Source: Bradyrhizobium barranii subsp. barranii
Lineage (GTDB): Bacteria > Pseudomonadota > Alphaproteobacteria > Rhizobiales > Xanthobacteraceae
DNA: 64,000 bases
NCBI RefSeq assembly: GCF_017565645.3
Contig: NZ_CP086136.1
Location: 434,001 to 498,000, forward strand
Direction of reading: 5' to 3'
This document shows, piece by piece, positions 1 to 11,760 of the stretch. How positions within the stretch are numbered: the first letter of the stretch is position 1; every line of letters starts with the position of its first letter. Position numbers and translations under genes: made by a program. The notes beneath the pieces were generated by a model, which was not told the origin of the DNA, did no database searches, and worked only from the letters and a program-made list of their open reading frames with translations.

Positions 1-691
1 GGACGCGGCGGCGCAAGATCTCGTTGCGCATCGCCGCCAGGTGCAACGTGACGAACAGCAGCGTGAACGCGATGGCCATCAGCAGCAGCGGGATCAGGAA
101 CGATTTGTCGAGCGTCGAGCCGCCCATGCGCATCACCGACGCCGGCTGGTGCAGCGTGTTCCACCAATCGACCGAGAATTTGATGATCGGCAGGTTGATC
201 GCGCCGACCAGCGTCAGCACCGCGGCGGCGCGCGCCGCGCGCGAGGGATCCTCGACCGCGCGCCACAGCGCCATCAGGCCGAGATACATCAGGAAGAGGA
301 TCAGCACCGAGGTCAGCCGCGCGTCCCATTCCCAATAGGTGCCCCACATCGGCCGGCCCCACAGCGATCCCGTGAGCAGCGCGAGGAAGGTGAAGGCGGC
401 GCCGATCGGCGCGGCGGCTTTGGCGGCGACGTCGGCGAGCGGATGCCGCCACACCAGCGTGCCCAATGAGGCGATGCTCATCACGCCCCAGACGAACATC
501 GACAGCCAGGCGTTGGGCACGTGGATGAACATGATCTTCACCGTCGCGCCCTGCTGGTAGTCGTCGGGCGCGAGAGCGGACTGGTAGAGGCCGATGGTGA
601 GCAGGATGACGGTCGCGGCCACAAGCCACGGCAACACCCGCGCCGTCAGCGCGAGGAACCGTGTCGGATTGGCGAGATCGATCAGCGTCAT
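1..691 (-). CDS. ccmC: Heme exporter protein CcmC (3' end off the left edge)
   Basis: Integral membrane component of the system I cytochrome c maturation pathway; it handles heme and passes it to CcmE on the periplasmic side. The minus frame opens at the ATG at 689-691 (MTLIDLANP...) and stays open to base 1, giving about 230 residues without a stop. Hydrophobic segments alternate with a tryptophan-rich stretch including WGRPMWGTYWEWDARLTS, the typical CcmC heme-handling motif. It follows ccmB by 91 bases in the order ccmA-ccmB-ccmC. The reading was translated by hand from the reverse strand. The C-terminus lies outside the window. Confidence 0.93.
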   Translation of the reverse strand, partial: MTLIDLANPTRFLALTARVLPWLVAATVILLTIGLYQSALAPDDYQQGATVKIMFIHVPNAWLSMFVWGVMSIASLGTLVWRHPLADVAAKAAAPIGAAFTFLALLTGSLWGRPMWGTYWEWDARLTSVLILFLMYLGLMALWRAVEDPSRAARAAAVLTLVGAINLPIIKFSVDWWNTLHQPASVMRMGGSTLDKSFLIPLLLMAIAFTLLFVTLHLAAMRNEILRRRV

Positions 692-782
692 GGTATTCTG
701 ATAATCACAGGTCAGCACTCACGCAATCAGCATAAAAGCGCGCAGCGAAAGTTGATCGGGGTCAAGGGCAATCCGGCCCATT

Positions 783-1451
783 TCAATCGAGACCATGGCG
801 CAGGCTCGCCGCCGCCGCGAAAGGGCCGATGACGAGGCTGACCAGCGACAGCGCGCACAGGATCGAGAACGGCGCGCCGAACGTCATGGGACCGACGATC
901 ACGGCCTGCGAGGCCGCGACGCCGAAAATCAGCACCGGGATCGACAGCGGCAGCACCAGCACGGCCATCAACAGTCCGCCCCGGTGCAGCGTCACCGCCA
1001 GCGCCGCGCCGATCATGCCGGTGAAGGTCAGCGCCGGCGTACCGGCCAGGAGCGTCAGCGCCACCGCCCCGGTCGCGACCATGTCGAGGTTGAGCAGCAG
1101 GCCGAGCACGGGGGTTGCGACAATCAGTGGCAGGCCCGCGGCCAGCCAATGCGCCAGCGCCTTGGCGGCGCAGGCGAGTTCCAGCGGCGTCCGGCTCATC
1201 GTGATCAGGTCGAGCGAGCCGTCCTCGTGGTCGGCCATGAACAGCCGGTCCAGGGTGAGCAGGCTCGCCAGCAGCGCGCCTAGCCACAGGATCGCCGGCC
1301 CGAGCCGCGACAGCAGCGCCAGATCCGGCCCCACCGCGAACGGCATCAGCACCACCACGGTCAGGAAGAACAGCACGCCGATCAGCGCCCCGCCGCCGAC
1401 GCGGAGCGCGATCCGGATATCCCGGCGGATGAGGGCGGACAGGGCGGTCAT
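783..1451 (-). CDS. ccmB: Heme exporter protein CcmB
   Basis: Membrane permease of the CcmAB(CD) complex, which works with the CcmA ATPase to release holo-CcmE in cytochrome c biogenesis. The protein is 222 residues, close to the usual CcmB length, and starts MTALSALIRRDIRIALR at the ATG at 1449-1451. Longer in-frame extensions upstream are arginine-rich and lack membrane character, so the ATG is preferred. About six hydrophobic segments follow, for example GALIGVLFFLTVVVLMPFAV. It sits between ccmA and ccmC on the same strand. The 162-base gap to ccmA holds no gene. Confidence 0.93.
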   Translation of the reverse strand: MTALSALIRRDIRIALRVGGGALIGVLFFLTVVVLMPFAVGPDLALLSRLGPAILWLGALLASLLTLDRLFMADHEDGSLDLITMSRTPLELACAAKALAHWLAAGLPLIVATPVLGLLLNLDMVATGAVALTLLAGTPALTFTGMIGAALAVTLHRGGLLMAVLVLPLSIPVLIFGVAASQAVIVGPMTFGAPFSILCALSLVSLVIGPFAAAASLRHGLD

Positions 1452-1613
1452 GCCACGGCTCCCATGGGTGAGGAGACGACCCCCGCCGGTTGCCCCGGGC
1501 GAGCTGCGCTCCCTCCCTCGCATCCGCCTTCGCCAAGGCTTCGGCGGACAAGAGGGGGGAGGGAACGGAGAGAGCCGGGCCCGGCCGCTTGGAAAGCTGA
1601 GGGTCCGTCGGAA

Positions 1614-2216
1614 TCATGCCATTTCCCCAATCCTCAGCTCCCGCGAATCGATGCCCAGCGGCGCATGCGTCGCCGCGATGATCAGGCCGCCTCGGCCGAG
1701 ATGCTCCCGCATCAGGCCCTCGAACATGCCCTGGCCGGCCACGTCCAGCGCCGTGGTCGGCTCGTCCAGCAGCCAGACCGGGCGGTGCACCGTCAGCAGC
1801 CGGGCCAGCGACAGGCGGCGGCGCTGGCCGGCGGACAGGAAGGCCGCGGGCAGGTGAGTGGCGTGATCGAGCCCGACGATGGCGAGGCTCTTGGCCGCAT
1901 CACTGCGCTCGCCGCCCAGAAAATCAGCCCAGAATGACAGGTTTTCCGCCACGCTCAGCGCCGGCTTCAGGGCGTCGCGATGGCCGAGATAGTGGCACTG
2001 CTCCGGCAGCGTCAGCTCGGCGTCGCCGCCGGCGAGCGCGATTGTCCCGCCGGCCGGAATCAGCAGGCCCGCGATCAGCCGCAGCAGCGAGGTCTTGCCC
2101 GAGCCGTTGCGGCCCACGACCGCCACGGCCTCGCCCGAGACCGCCTCGAAATCGAGCCCGGAGAACACCTCGCGGCCGCCGCGCACGCAGACGACCCCGC
2201 GTCCGGACAGCTGCAT
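1614..2216 (-). CDS. ccmA: Heme ABC exporter ATP-binding protein CcmA
   Basis: ATPase of the cytochrome c maturation ABC complex. From the ATG at 2214-2216 ([10 protein letters not shown]...) the protein has 200 residues. It shows Walker A GRNGSGKT at residues 35-42, the ABC signature [15 protein letters not shown], and Walker [17 protein letters not shown] eight codons upstream (2240) would lengthen it slightly, but the ATG fits the usual CcmA N-terminus better. It is the first gene of ccmABC and is divergent from acnA; the 243 bases between the two starts must carry both promoters. Confidence 0.93.
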   Translation of the reverse strand: MQLSGRGVVCVRGGREVFSGLDFEAVSGEAVAVVGRNGSGKTSLLRLIAGLLIPAGGTIALAGGDAELTLPEQCHYLGHRDALKPALSVAENLSFWADFLGGERSDAAKSLAIVGLDHATHLPAAFLSAGQRRRLSLARLLTVHRPVWLLDEPTTALDVAGQGMFEGLMREHLGRGGLIIAATHAPLGIDSRELRIGEMA

Positions 2217-2459
2217 CTTGCCTTGGTTCAATCCGCTCAAAGCCTGGCCTCAGGAAATCTTGGGGTAGCGCATGGGAATTTTTGGCTCGCGGATTGCTGC
2301 GGCACGTTTGTGGCTGTGGCGGCGCGGTTAGAAAGCTTCTATAAGCCCGGAACTACTTGATGCAGCAACTTAACCTGCCCCTGCAAGCGACCCAGCCGGA
2401 CTCGCTGACGGTGTTAAAATACCCCTTGCCGGGTATAACTAACAATTGGGATTTCCTAC

Positions 2460-5180
<2,721 letters not shown>

Positions 5181-5397
5181 GCGCGAATTTGTGAACGGTG
5201 GCTCACCGCGACGTGAGTAGAAGGTTAAACGAGGGCGGCCTATCACAATGCCGCCTTCGTGCGTTAGAACACGCGTCCGATGGTCCCGCCCGGCGGAAAA
5301 CCTCGCCCCGGACGGTTGAATGTACGATGCCCGTAAGACTACGGTGACCATCAGGCGATAGGATCTTCCCCCACGCGTGCGAGGTGTGACGTTCAAA

Positions 5398-6174
5398 ATG
5401 ACTGCAATGATGGCTTCTAATCTGGTTTCGCGCTGGTCCGGTGCACTCTGGTCGGGAGCACTTGGTATCTGCGCCATCGTCGCCGTCATCCGTCCCGCCG
5501 AGGCTGATCCTCGCGCCGTAGTCGAGCTCTTCACATCGCAGGGGTGCTCCTCCTGCCCGCCCGCCGACCAGGTCATCGGCGATCTCTCCAACGACCCGTC
5601 GATCATCGCGCTGAGCATGCCGATCGACTATTGGGATTATCTCGGCTGGAAGGACACGCTTGCGGATTCGCGCTTCTCGGCGCGGCAGCGCGCCTATTCG
5701 CGCATGCGCGGCGACCGCGAGGTCTATACGCCGCAAGTCGTGGTCAACGGTTCGACGCATGTCATCGGCAGCGATCGCGCCGGCATCGAGAGCGCGATCG
5801 GCAAGACCGACAACGGCGCAGGCGTAATGAGCGTGCCGGTGACGATGTCGCTTGCAGGCAAGCAGATCAACGTGTCGGTGGCGGCGAGCAAGGAGTCGGC
5901 GGTCTCGCACGGTGAGGTCTGGATCTGCTCGATCACGAAATCGGTGCCGATCGCAATCAGCCGCGGCGAAAATCGCGGACAGCAGATCACCTATCACAAC
6001 GTCGTGCGCAACCTGCTCAAGGTCGGCGACTGGAACGGGCGTCCGGAAAGCTGGACGGTGCCGTTGGAAAATCTCACGCGCGACGGCGTCGACGGCGCTG
6101 TGGTCTATGTCCAGGACGGCAGCCGTGAGAAGCCGGGTGCGATGCTCGGCGCAGCGTACACGTCGCTGCACTAG
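5398..6174 (+). CDS. DUF1223 thioredoxin-fold-like secreted protein
   Basis: The protein is 258 residues from the ATG at 5398 (MTAMMASNLVSRW...). An N-terminal hydrophobic stretch ending near RPAEA looks like a signal peptide. The mature part begins AVVELFTSQGCSSCPPAD, with a CSSC motif like a thioredoxin CxxC active site, followed by WDYLGWKD and VYTPQVVVNG, which are characteristic of DUF1223. The biochemical role is not established; a periplasmic thiol-disulfide function is an inference. An upstream in-frame start at 5377 would add seven residues. It appears monocistronic, downstream of acnA. Confidence 0.85.
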   Translation: MTAMMASNLVSRWSGALWSGALGICAIVAVIRPAEADPRAVVELFTSQGCSSCPPADQVIGDLSNDPSIIALSMPIDYWDYLGWKDTLADSRFSARQRAYSRMRGDREVYTPQVVVNGSTHVIGSDRAGIESAIGKTDNGAGVMSVPVTMSLAGKQINVSVAASKESAVSHGEVWICSITKSVPIAISRGENRGQQITYHNVVRNLLKVGDWNGRPESWTVPLENLTRDGVDGAVVYVQDGSREKPGAMLGAAYTSLH

Positions 6175-6783
6175 ATCAGATTTCTCTCGCCAGCGTCGTA
6201 CTCGCTCTCACGCCTCATGGTGAGGAGCGCCCTTGCGCGCGAGGCGGACGATGCTACTCGTCGCCGCGAGAACCATGCAGGCGCGGCTGATGCAGCGGCC
6301 TTCCATCCTGCGAGACGCCGCTTCGCGGCTCCCCAGGATGAGGGGAGAGAGTCGTCTTCGCGTCAATCAGAGGGAAGTTGGTCGTGCCGGAAACATCTCG
6401 GCACAAACCAAAAAGGACCAACTTGCGTTGGCCCTCCTTGTCGCGCGTACAGACCCGATCCTGACGGTCCCGGGGGGCTGGGGGCTGAGGAATCCGGAAC
6501 CGAAAGGACCGGGTCAACGCACACAGGTCTTTTCGCAATGCAGGGCGGCAGGCGCTTGGCGGAAAAGCGGCGATATCAAGATTCCTTCTAACGATCCCGT
6601 GACGGTTTGCCGCGATAGAATTCCACTCCTGCGTGTGCTCCGATTCGCACCCGATTCAATCAGTTGAGTGAAGAGCCCCTTGCGGCGGGGAACGGTTGGC
6701 GCGATCATGCAATTGTCATGATCCGCGGTTCCGGGGACGGTCCTTCGCGGATGCGATCATGCCGCGAGATGAGGAGGCGCTCG
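6175..6783. other. Long intergenic region with a degenerate repeat and nested hairpins
   Basis: These 609 bases hold no convincing gene. 6213-6344 is an imperfect palindromic repeat related to 50368-50480. 6375-6424 folds into a two-part stem: 9 bases at 6375-6383 pair perfectly with 6416-6424, and inside it 6384-6389 pairs with 6399-6404. A further pair, GACCCG near 6451 and CGGGTC near 6512, could form another stem. No clear terminator T-run follows. The last part contains the ribosome-binding site of the DUF2794 gene. It may encode a structured RNA, but no known family was recognised. Confidence 0.4.
6213..6344. repeat. Dispersed intergenic palindromic repeat, family A
   Basis: The unit opens with CCTCATGGTGAGGAGCGC and closes with CCCCAGGATGAGGG, with internal AACCATG and CCTTCCATCC segments. 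The same ordered segments appear in reverse orientation at 50368-50480. It is non-coding and lies between convergently readable gene ends. Such elements are common between genes in Bradyrhizobium. Confidence 0.65.
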
Positions 6784-7155
6784 ATGAGTCTGACGCCGGA
6801 GGATGCCGATCCGAGCGAGCAGCGCGCAGTGGCGCGCCCCACCGCTGCGAATGCCCAACCCAACCGGGTGACATTCAACCGGCTGGAACTGAACCGCATC
6901 CTCAACCTCTACGGCCGCATGGTCGCCGACGGCGAGTGGCGCGACTATGCCATCGACTTCCTGAAGGACCGCGCGGTGTTCTCGGTCTTCCGCCGCGCCT
7001 CGGAAGTGCCGATCTATCGCATCGAGAAGGACCCGCGGCTGGCGCGCAAGCAGGGCATGTACAGTGTGATCTCGGCGACTGGCCTGATCCTGCGCCGCGG
7101 CCATGAGCTCGAGCGCGTGCTGCTGGTGATCGATCGCAAGTTGGCGGTGGTTTAG
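6784..7155 (+). CDS. DUF2794 family protein
   Basis: A 123-residue protein from the ATG at 6784 (MSLTPEDADPSEQRAVARP...), preceded by GAGGAGG at a good spacing. After a polar, probably disordered N-terminus, the conserved core reads VTFNRLELNRILNLYGRMV and then WRDYAIDFLKDRAVFSVFRR and RLARKQGMYSV, matching the alphaproteobacterial DUF2794 family. No enzyme motif or membrane segment is visible and the function is unknown. In-frame codons upstream lack a comparable ribosome-binding site. Confidence 0.85.
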   Translation: MSLTPEDADPSEQRAVARPTAANAQPNRVTFNRLELNRILNLYGRMVADGEWRDYAIDFLKDRAVFSVFRRASEVPIYRIEKDPRLARKQGMYSVISATGLILRRGHELERVLLVIDRKLAVV

Positions 7156-7170
7156 CCTTACGGACGGTGC

Positions 7171-7295
7171 CGTAGGGTAGGCAAAGGCGCACCGCGCTGT
7201 GCCCACCATCTTTCCTCAATCGCCGGGCATGGTGGGTACGCTTCCGCCTTCGCTCTCCGAGCTACGGCGGACAAGTCGCTTTGCCCGCCCTACGA
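7171..7295. repeat. Intergenic inverted repeat, family F
   Basis: The left end CGTAGGGTAGGCAAAGGCGC pairs with the right end, which reads TTTGCCCGCCCTACG. The middle reads TGCCCACCATC. It fills almost the whole gap between the DUF2794 gene and the convergent acetyltransferase gene, so it may act as a bidirectional terminator-like structure; that role is inferred. Confidence 0.6.
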
Positions 7296-7297
7296 GG

Positions 7298-7825
7298 CTA
7301 TTTCGGCACCGTGCTCGCGCCCTCGCCCAGATCCCGCTGCATCATCACCGTGTCGAGCCAGCGGCCGAATTTCAGGCCAACATTGGGATGCGTGCCGATC
7401 ATCTTGAAACCGCCGCGCGTGTGCACGCCGATCGAACCGGCATTGGCGGAATCGCCGATCACCGCGATCATCTGGCGGAAGCCGCGCGCCTCGCATTCGG
7501 TGATCAGCCGCTCCAGCAGCAACGAGCCGATGCCGCGGCGGTGGAACGCGGGATCGAGATAGATCGAGTTCTCGACCGTGAAGCGGTAGGCCGGCCGCGG
7601 CCGGTAGGCGCCGGCATAGGCATAGCCGGCGACGCTACGATCGAGGATGGCGACGAAATAGGGATAGCCGCCGTCGATCAGCGCGCGGTAGCGGCGCGTC
7701 ATCTCGGCCAGATCCGGCGGCGCCAGCTCGAATGTCGCGGTGCCCTCGCGGACGGCCTGCTTGTAGATGGCGGTGATGGCGGGAAGGTCGGCCTCAATGG
7801 CGGGCCTGATCTCAGGTGCGGACAT
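7298..7825 (-). CDS. GNAT N-acetyltransferase (phosphinothricin acetyltransferase-like)
   Basis: A 175-residue GNAT enzyme. The N-terminal IRPAIEADLPAITAIYKQAV, the central VAGYAYAGAYRPRPAYRFTVE and the acetyl-CoA loop HRRGIGSLLLERLI (Q/RxxGxG/A type) are the pattern of the PAT/Bar and YncA subgroup, which acetylate amino acid analogues such as phosphinothricin or methionine sulfoximine. The real substrate cannot be told from sequence. It starts at the ATG at 7823-7825, and its stop faces the DUF2794 gene across repeat F. Confidence 0.88.
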   Translation of the reverse strand: MSAPEIRPAIEADLPAITAIYKQAVREGTATFELAPPDLAEMTRRYRALIDGGYPYFVAILDRSVAGYAYAGAYRPRPAYRFTVENSIYLDPAFHRRGIGSLLLERLITECEARGFRQMIAVIGDSANAGSIGVHTRGGFKMIGTHPNVGLKFGRWLDTVMMQRDLGEGASTVPK

Positions 7826-7925
7826 GGCGGCGAGATTAGAGCCTTCCCGCGGTCACTGGAAGGGGCAACACCGCTTCCCCATGCTCCGTCATCGCCAGCG
7901 CAGCAGCCCTCCAATCTTCTCCGCT

Positions 7926-8046
7926 GTCATGCCCCGCGCAGGCGGGGCATCCAGTACTCCGAGACAGCGCGGCTAGAACCGAGCCGCTGCGGCATACTGG
8001 ATCGCTCGCCCCAGTGCGCAATTGCGCACAAGGCGGGCGATGACAG
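7926..8046. repeat. Intergenic palindromic repeat, family C
   Basis: Starts GTCATGCCCCGCGCAGGCGG, carries GGCATCCAGTACTCC and CATACTGGATCG internally, and ends GGGCGATGACAG. The same plan is found at 22459-22576 and 26937-27107. It lies upstream of the acetyltransferase and downstream of the Bax-inhibitor gene. Confidence 0.7.
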
Positions 8047-8072
8047 CGGGGGGCGTTGCGCATCCCGGCCCA

Positions 8073-8102
8073 AACAAAAACCCCGGCCTCTCGGCCGGGG
8101 TT
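8073..8102 (-). terminator. Rho-independent terminator of the BI-1 gene
   Basis: Read on the minus strand, CCCCGGCCGAGAGGCCGGGG forms a strong stem with a short loop and is followed by TTTTTG. It starts about 25 bases past the stop codon of the Bax-inhibitor-1 gene. Confidence 0.85.
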
Positions 8103-8127
8103 CGTATCCGTTCGCTCGTCGAAGCGC

Positions 8128-8919
8128 TTAGTCGCGCTGGCCGAGAAGCTGCAGGAGCAGCGTGAACAGGTTGATGAAGTTCAGGTACAGCGACAGTGCG
8201 CCGGTGATGGCCGCACGCTCTGCGATGTCACCGCCGGCCGAGGCGTAGCCGTAGATGTAGTCGTTCTTCAGCCGCTGGGTATCCCAGGCGGTGAGGCCCG
8301 CGAACACCAGCACGCCCACCACCGAGACGATGAACTGCAGCATCGTGCTCGCCAGGAACAGGTTGACCAGGCTCGCGATGATGATGCCGATCAGGCCCAT
8401 GAACAGGAACGAGCCCATCCCGGTCAGATCACGCTTGGTGGTGTAGCCGTAGAGGCTCAGCGCGCCAAACGTGGCCGCGGTGATGAAGAACACCCGCACG
8501 ATCGAGGTGTGCGTGAACACCAGGAAGATCGAGGACAGCGAGATGCCCATCAGCGCCGCGAACACCCAGAACAGGATCTGCGCGGTCGAGGGGGCGAGAC
8601 GGTTGATGCCCGCCGAGATCACGAACACCATCGCGAGCGGCGCGAGCATGAACAGCCACTTCAGGGGGCTGACGAACATCGCGTAGCCGAACGGCGTCAG
8701 GAACAGCTTGCCGACGCGGACGGCTTCCGGGGTCGGAACGTCGGTCACGGCGGCCATATAGACGCCGAGCGCGGCCAGGCCGGTGATGGCGAGGCCGATG
8801 CTCATGTAATTGTAGATGCGCAGCATATAGGCGCGCAGGCCGGCATCGACCGTCGCGGCGTCAACACGCCCGGCGGCCCTGCCGAAAGGAGAAGCGTAGT
8901 TACGGTCTAGGTCCGACAT
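8128..8919 (-). CDS. Bax inhibitor-1/YccA family membrane protein
   Basis: A 263-residue inner-membrane protein from the ATG at 8917-8919 (MSDLDRNYASPFGRAAG...). It has a short polar N-terminus and about seven hydrophobic segments, starting with YNYMSIGLAITGLAALGVYM and ending with YLNFINLFTLLLQLLGQRD, the typical BI-1/YccA (TMBIM) pattern. Family members are pH-sensitive calcium-leak channels or modulators of FtsH; which applies here is unknown. A strong terminator follows, so the gene is probably monocistronic, with its promoter in 8920-9189. Confidence 0.93.
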   Translation of the reverse strand: MSDLDRNYASPFGRAAGRVDAATVDAGLRAYMLRIYNYMSIGLAITGLAALGVYMAAVTDVPTPEAVRVGKLFLTPFGYAMFVSPLKWLFMLAPLAMVFVISAGINRLAPSTAQILFWVFAALMGISLSSIFLVFTHTSIVRVFFITAATFGALSLYGYTTKRDLTGMGSFLFMGLIGIIIASLVNLFLASTMLQFIVSVVGVLVFAGLTAWDTQRLKNDYIYGYASAGGDIAERAAITGALSLYLNFINLFTLLLQLLGQRD

Positions 8920-9189
8920 GGTCGAATTCCCGTTGGTTAGCCCGGTCCGGCATGAGGGTCGCCATGCCGCCGGTTCGTCAAATTCTATCTCGGATACCGA
9001 TCTGTGCCGACTAAATTCTGGCTCATAATCGGGGGTCCGAACCCATTGGATATGTGGGAAACTAACACATTCGCTGCAACCGTCCACGCGCGGCTGAATG
9101 TCGCCCTCGCCCGCAATCCTGGCGAGCAGACGTGGTTAATCGCTGGAATCGTGCGATTCCGACATCGCGGGCTCGCCCGCTACCATTTG

Positions 9190-11760
9190 TCACAAATTCC
9201 GCAACACCGTGGCGGGCTTTTTGTTCAATGCCAGCAGCGTCCCAGCGAGGCCAAGTCCGACCGTGACCACCAGGGCCGCCGCGACCACGCCGGCCGCGCT
9301 GCCGGCCTGCCAGACGAAACTTAGCGTCATCAGCCGCGTCACGATCATCCAGGCCGCGACGCTGCCGGCGATCACGCCGAACACCGCGGTGGCAAGTCCG
9401 ATCAGCAGGTATTCGAGGGCATAGGCGCCGAGCAGCCGCAGCCGGGTCGCGCCGAGGGTCTTGAGGATCACCGCATCGTAGACCCGGTGGCGGTGGCCGG
9501 CGGCGAGCGCGCCGCCCAGCACCAGGATCGCCGAGATCAGGGTCACCGCGCTGGCGCCGCGGATCGCGAGCGCCAGATTGGTCACGACCGAGCCGACCGT
9601 CTCCATCACCTCGCGCACGCGCACGCTCGTCACCATCGGATAGGTGTCGGCGACTTGCCTGATGATCTTGCCGTCGCCGGCCGCAGTGCCGCCGGCCTCG
9701 GTGAGTGTCGCGATATGGGTGTGCGGCGCGCCCTTGAAGGCGTTGGGCGAGAACACCAGCACGAAATTGATGCCCATGCCCTGCCAGTCGATGGTGCGCA
9801 GATTGCCGATTTTGGCCGGGATGTCGCGGCCGAGCACGTTGACCACGATCTCGTCGCCGAGCTTGAGGCCGAGCCCGTCGGCGATCTTCTTCTCCATCGA
9901 GACCAGCAGCGGGCCGGAATAGTCGGCGCTCCACCATTCGCCCTCGACCACCTTGGAACCCTTCGGCAATTCGGCGGTATAGGTCAGGCCGCGGTCGCTT
10001 TGCAGCACCCATTCGGAATCGGTGGTGGGCTTGAGGTCCTCGGCACGCACGCCGCGCGCGGCGACGATGCGGCCGCGCAGCATCGGCACGTCCTCGACCT
10101 TTGCGCCCGGCGCGATCCGGCGCAGATAGCCGTCGAACTGCTCGGCCTGCGTGCTCGGGATGTCGATGAAGAAGAACGACGGCGCGTGCTCGGGGAGGGC
10201 CGCAAGGAACTGCCGGCGCAGATTGCCGTCGATCTGGGTGATGGTGACGAGCACGGCGAGCCCGAGCCCGAGCGACAGCACGACGGAGGGCGTCAGCGCG
10301 CCGGGCCGGTGGATGTTGGCGATCGCCAGCCGCAGCATCGGCAGGCGCGTGCGCGGCAGCCGGCGCGCGATCGTCATCAGCAGGGCGGCGATGCCGCGGA
10401 GCAGGGCGAACACGACGACGGAGGAGGCCACGAACACCGCGGCAATGCGCTTGTCGAAGGACAATCCGATCACGACCGCGATCAGCAGCGCGATCACGAC
10501 GGCCATGAACACCACATAGCTCCAGCGCGGCCGGTGCCATTCGGAGCTGATGGTGTCGCGGAACAGCGCCGCGACCGGCACGTCGTGTACCCGCCCGAGT
10601 GGCCACAGGCCGAAGGCGAGCGCCGTGAGCAGGCCGTAGACGAAGGACAGCGCGAGCTCGTCGGCATGTACGGCCGGCACCACCGGCAGCGGCAGCAGTT
10701 TTCCGAACAGGCCGACGATGGCGAACGGCATGGCGGCGCCGAGCGCAAGGCCGATCACCGAGCCAATTCCCGCCAGCAGGAGGACCTGCGCCAGATAGAT
10801 ACCGAACACGTCGCGGCCGGTGGCGCCGACCGCCTTGAAGGCCGCGATGACCTCGAGCCGGCGGTCGATATGGCTCTTGACGGCATTGGCGACGCCGACG
10901 CCGCCGACCAGGAGCGCGGCGAGGCCGACCAGCGTCAAAAATTGCGTGAAGCGGTTGATGTTGCGCTCCAGCTGCGGCGAGGCATTGGAGCGGCTGCGGA
11001 TCTCCCAGCCGGCCTGCGGCGCAGCGTTGCGCGCGTCCGCGATGAAGGCGTCGGTGGCGCGCTCGCTGTTGCCGGTGTCAGGCAGCTTCACCCGGTAGAC
11101 CCAGCGCACCAGGCTGCCGGGCTGGATCAGGCCGGTGGCGCGCAGGCCCGCCTCGCTGATCAGGAAGCGCGGCCCGAAACCGATGCCGCCGGCGAGCTTG
11201 TCCGGCTCGGCTTCGACGGTGCTGCGGATCTGGAACGTTGCGCTTCCGATGGTGACGCGGTCGCCGGTCTTCAGCGACAGCCGCGCCAACAGCGTCGGAT
11301 CGGCGGCGGCACCGAACGCGCCGTCGCGCTCCGCGAGCAGGTCGGACATCGGCAGCGGCGGCGCCAGCGTCAGCTGACCCAGCATCGGATAGGTGTCGTC
11401 GACCGCCTTCATCTCGACCAGCGCGAGCTGGCCGTCGGCGGAGCGCGCCATGCCGCGCAAGGTCGCGGCTGTCGAGACCGTGCCGCGCGAGCGCAGGAAG
11501 GACACTTCCTCGGGCTTCGCCTCGCGCTGGAACAGCACGAAGGAGACGTCGCCGCCGAGCAGCGTGCGGCCCTCGCGCGCGAGACCGTCGCTAAGGCTCG
11601 CCGAGACGGAGCCGACGCCGGCGATGGCCATCACGCCGAGCGCGATGCAGGCGATGAAGACATAGAAGCCGCGCAGGCCTCCGCGCAATTCGCGCAGCGC
11701 GTAGCGCAGCGACAGCGCGACGCCGTTGGGTTTCGCGAACGGTTCGGCCGCGATGCTCAT
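9190..11760 (-). CDS. ABC transporter permease, FtsX/MacB type (YbbP-like)
   Basis: An 856-residue permease with two FtsX-like cores. An N-terminal membrane helix (FYVFIACIALGVMAIAGVG) is followed by a periplasmic domain. Then come helices around FTQFLTLVGLAALLVGGVGVANAV, a second MacB-like periplasmic part, and a C-terminal group of helices ending ALNKKPATVLRNL. This is the architecture of YbbP, partner of YbbA, linked to lipid or esterase-associated export in other bacteria. Its ATG overlaps the stop of the upstream ATPase gene by four bases, so the two are translationally coupled. Confidence 0.92.
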   Translation of the reverse strand: MSIAAEPFAKPNGVALSLRYALRELRGGLRGFYVFIACIALGVMAIAGVGSVSASLSDGLAREGRTLLGGDVSFVLFQREAKPEEVSFLRSRGTVSTAATLRGMARSADGQLALVEMKAVDDTYPMLGQLTLAPPLPMSDLLAERDGAFGAAADPTLLARLSLKTGDRVTIGSATFQIRSTVEAEPDKLAGGIGFGPRFLISEAGLRATGLIQPGSLVRWVYRVKLPDTGNSERATDAFIADARNAAPQAGWEIRSRSNASPQLERNINRFTQFLTLVGLAALLVGGVGVANAVKSHIDRRLEVIAAFKAVGATGRDVFGIYLAQVLLLAGIGSVIGLALGAAMPFAIVGLFGKLLPLPVVPAVHADELALSFVYGLLTALAFGLWPLGRVHDVPVAALFRDTISSEWHRPRWSYVVFMAVVIALLIAVVIGLSFDKRIAAVFVASSVVVFALLRGIAALLMTIARRLPRTRLPMLRLAIANIHRPGALTPSVVLSLGLGLAVLVTITQIDGNLRRQFLAALPEHAPSFFFIDIPSTQAEQFDGYLRRIAPGAKVEDVPMLRGRIVAARGVRAEDLKPTTDSEWVLQSDRGLTYTAELPKGSKVVEGEWWSADYSGPLLVSMEKKIADGLGLKLGDEIVVNVLGRDIPAKIGNLRTIDWQGMGINFVLVFSPNAFKGAPHTHIATLTEAGGTAAGDGKIIRQVADTYPMVTSVRVREVMETVGSVVTNLALAIRGASAVTLISAILVLGGALAAGHRHRVYDAVILKTLGATRLRLLGAYALEYLLIGLATAVFGVIAGSVAAWMIVTRLMTLSFVWQAGSAAGVVAAALVVTVGLGLAGTLLALNKKPATVLRNL

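Noticed and set aside
5234..5255. Terminator after acnA (GGCGGC/GCCGCC)
   Set aside because: Six-base stem with a ten-base loop and no T-run; too weak to list as a feature.
6375..6560. 6S RNA
   Set aside because: The gap is structured, but a long closing stem joining both ends around a central bubble could not be drawn on either strand.
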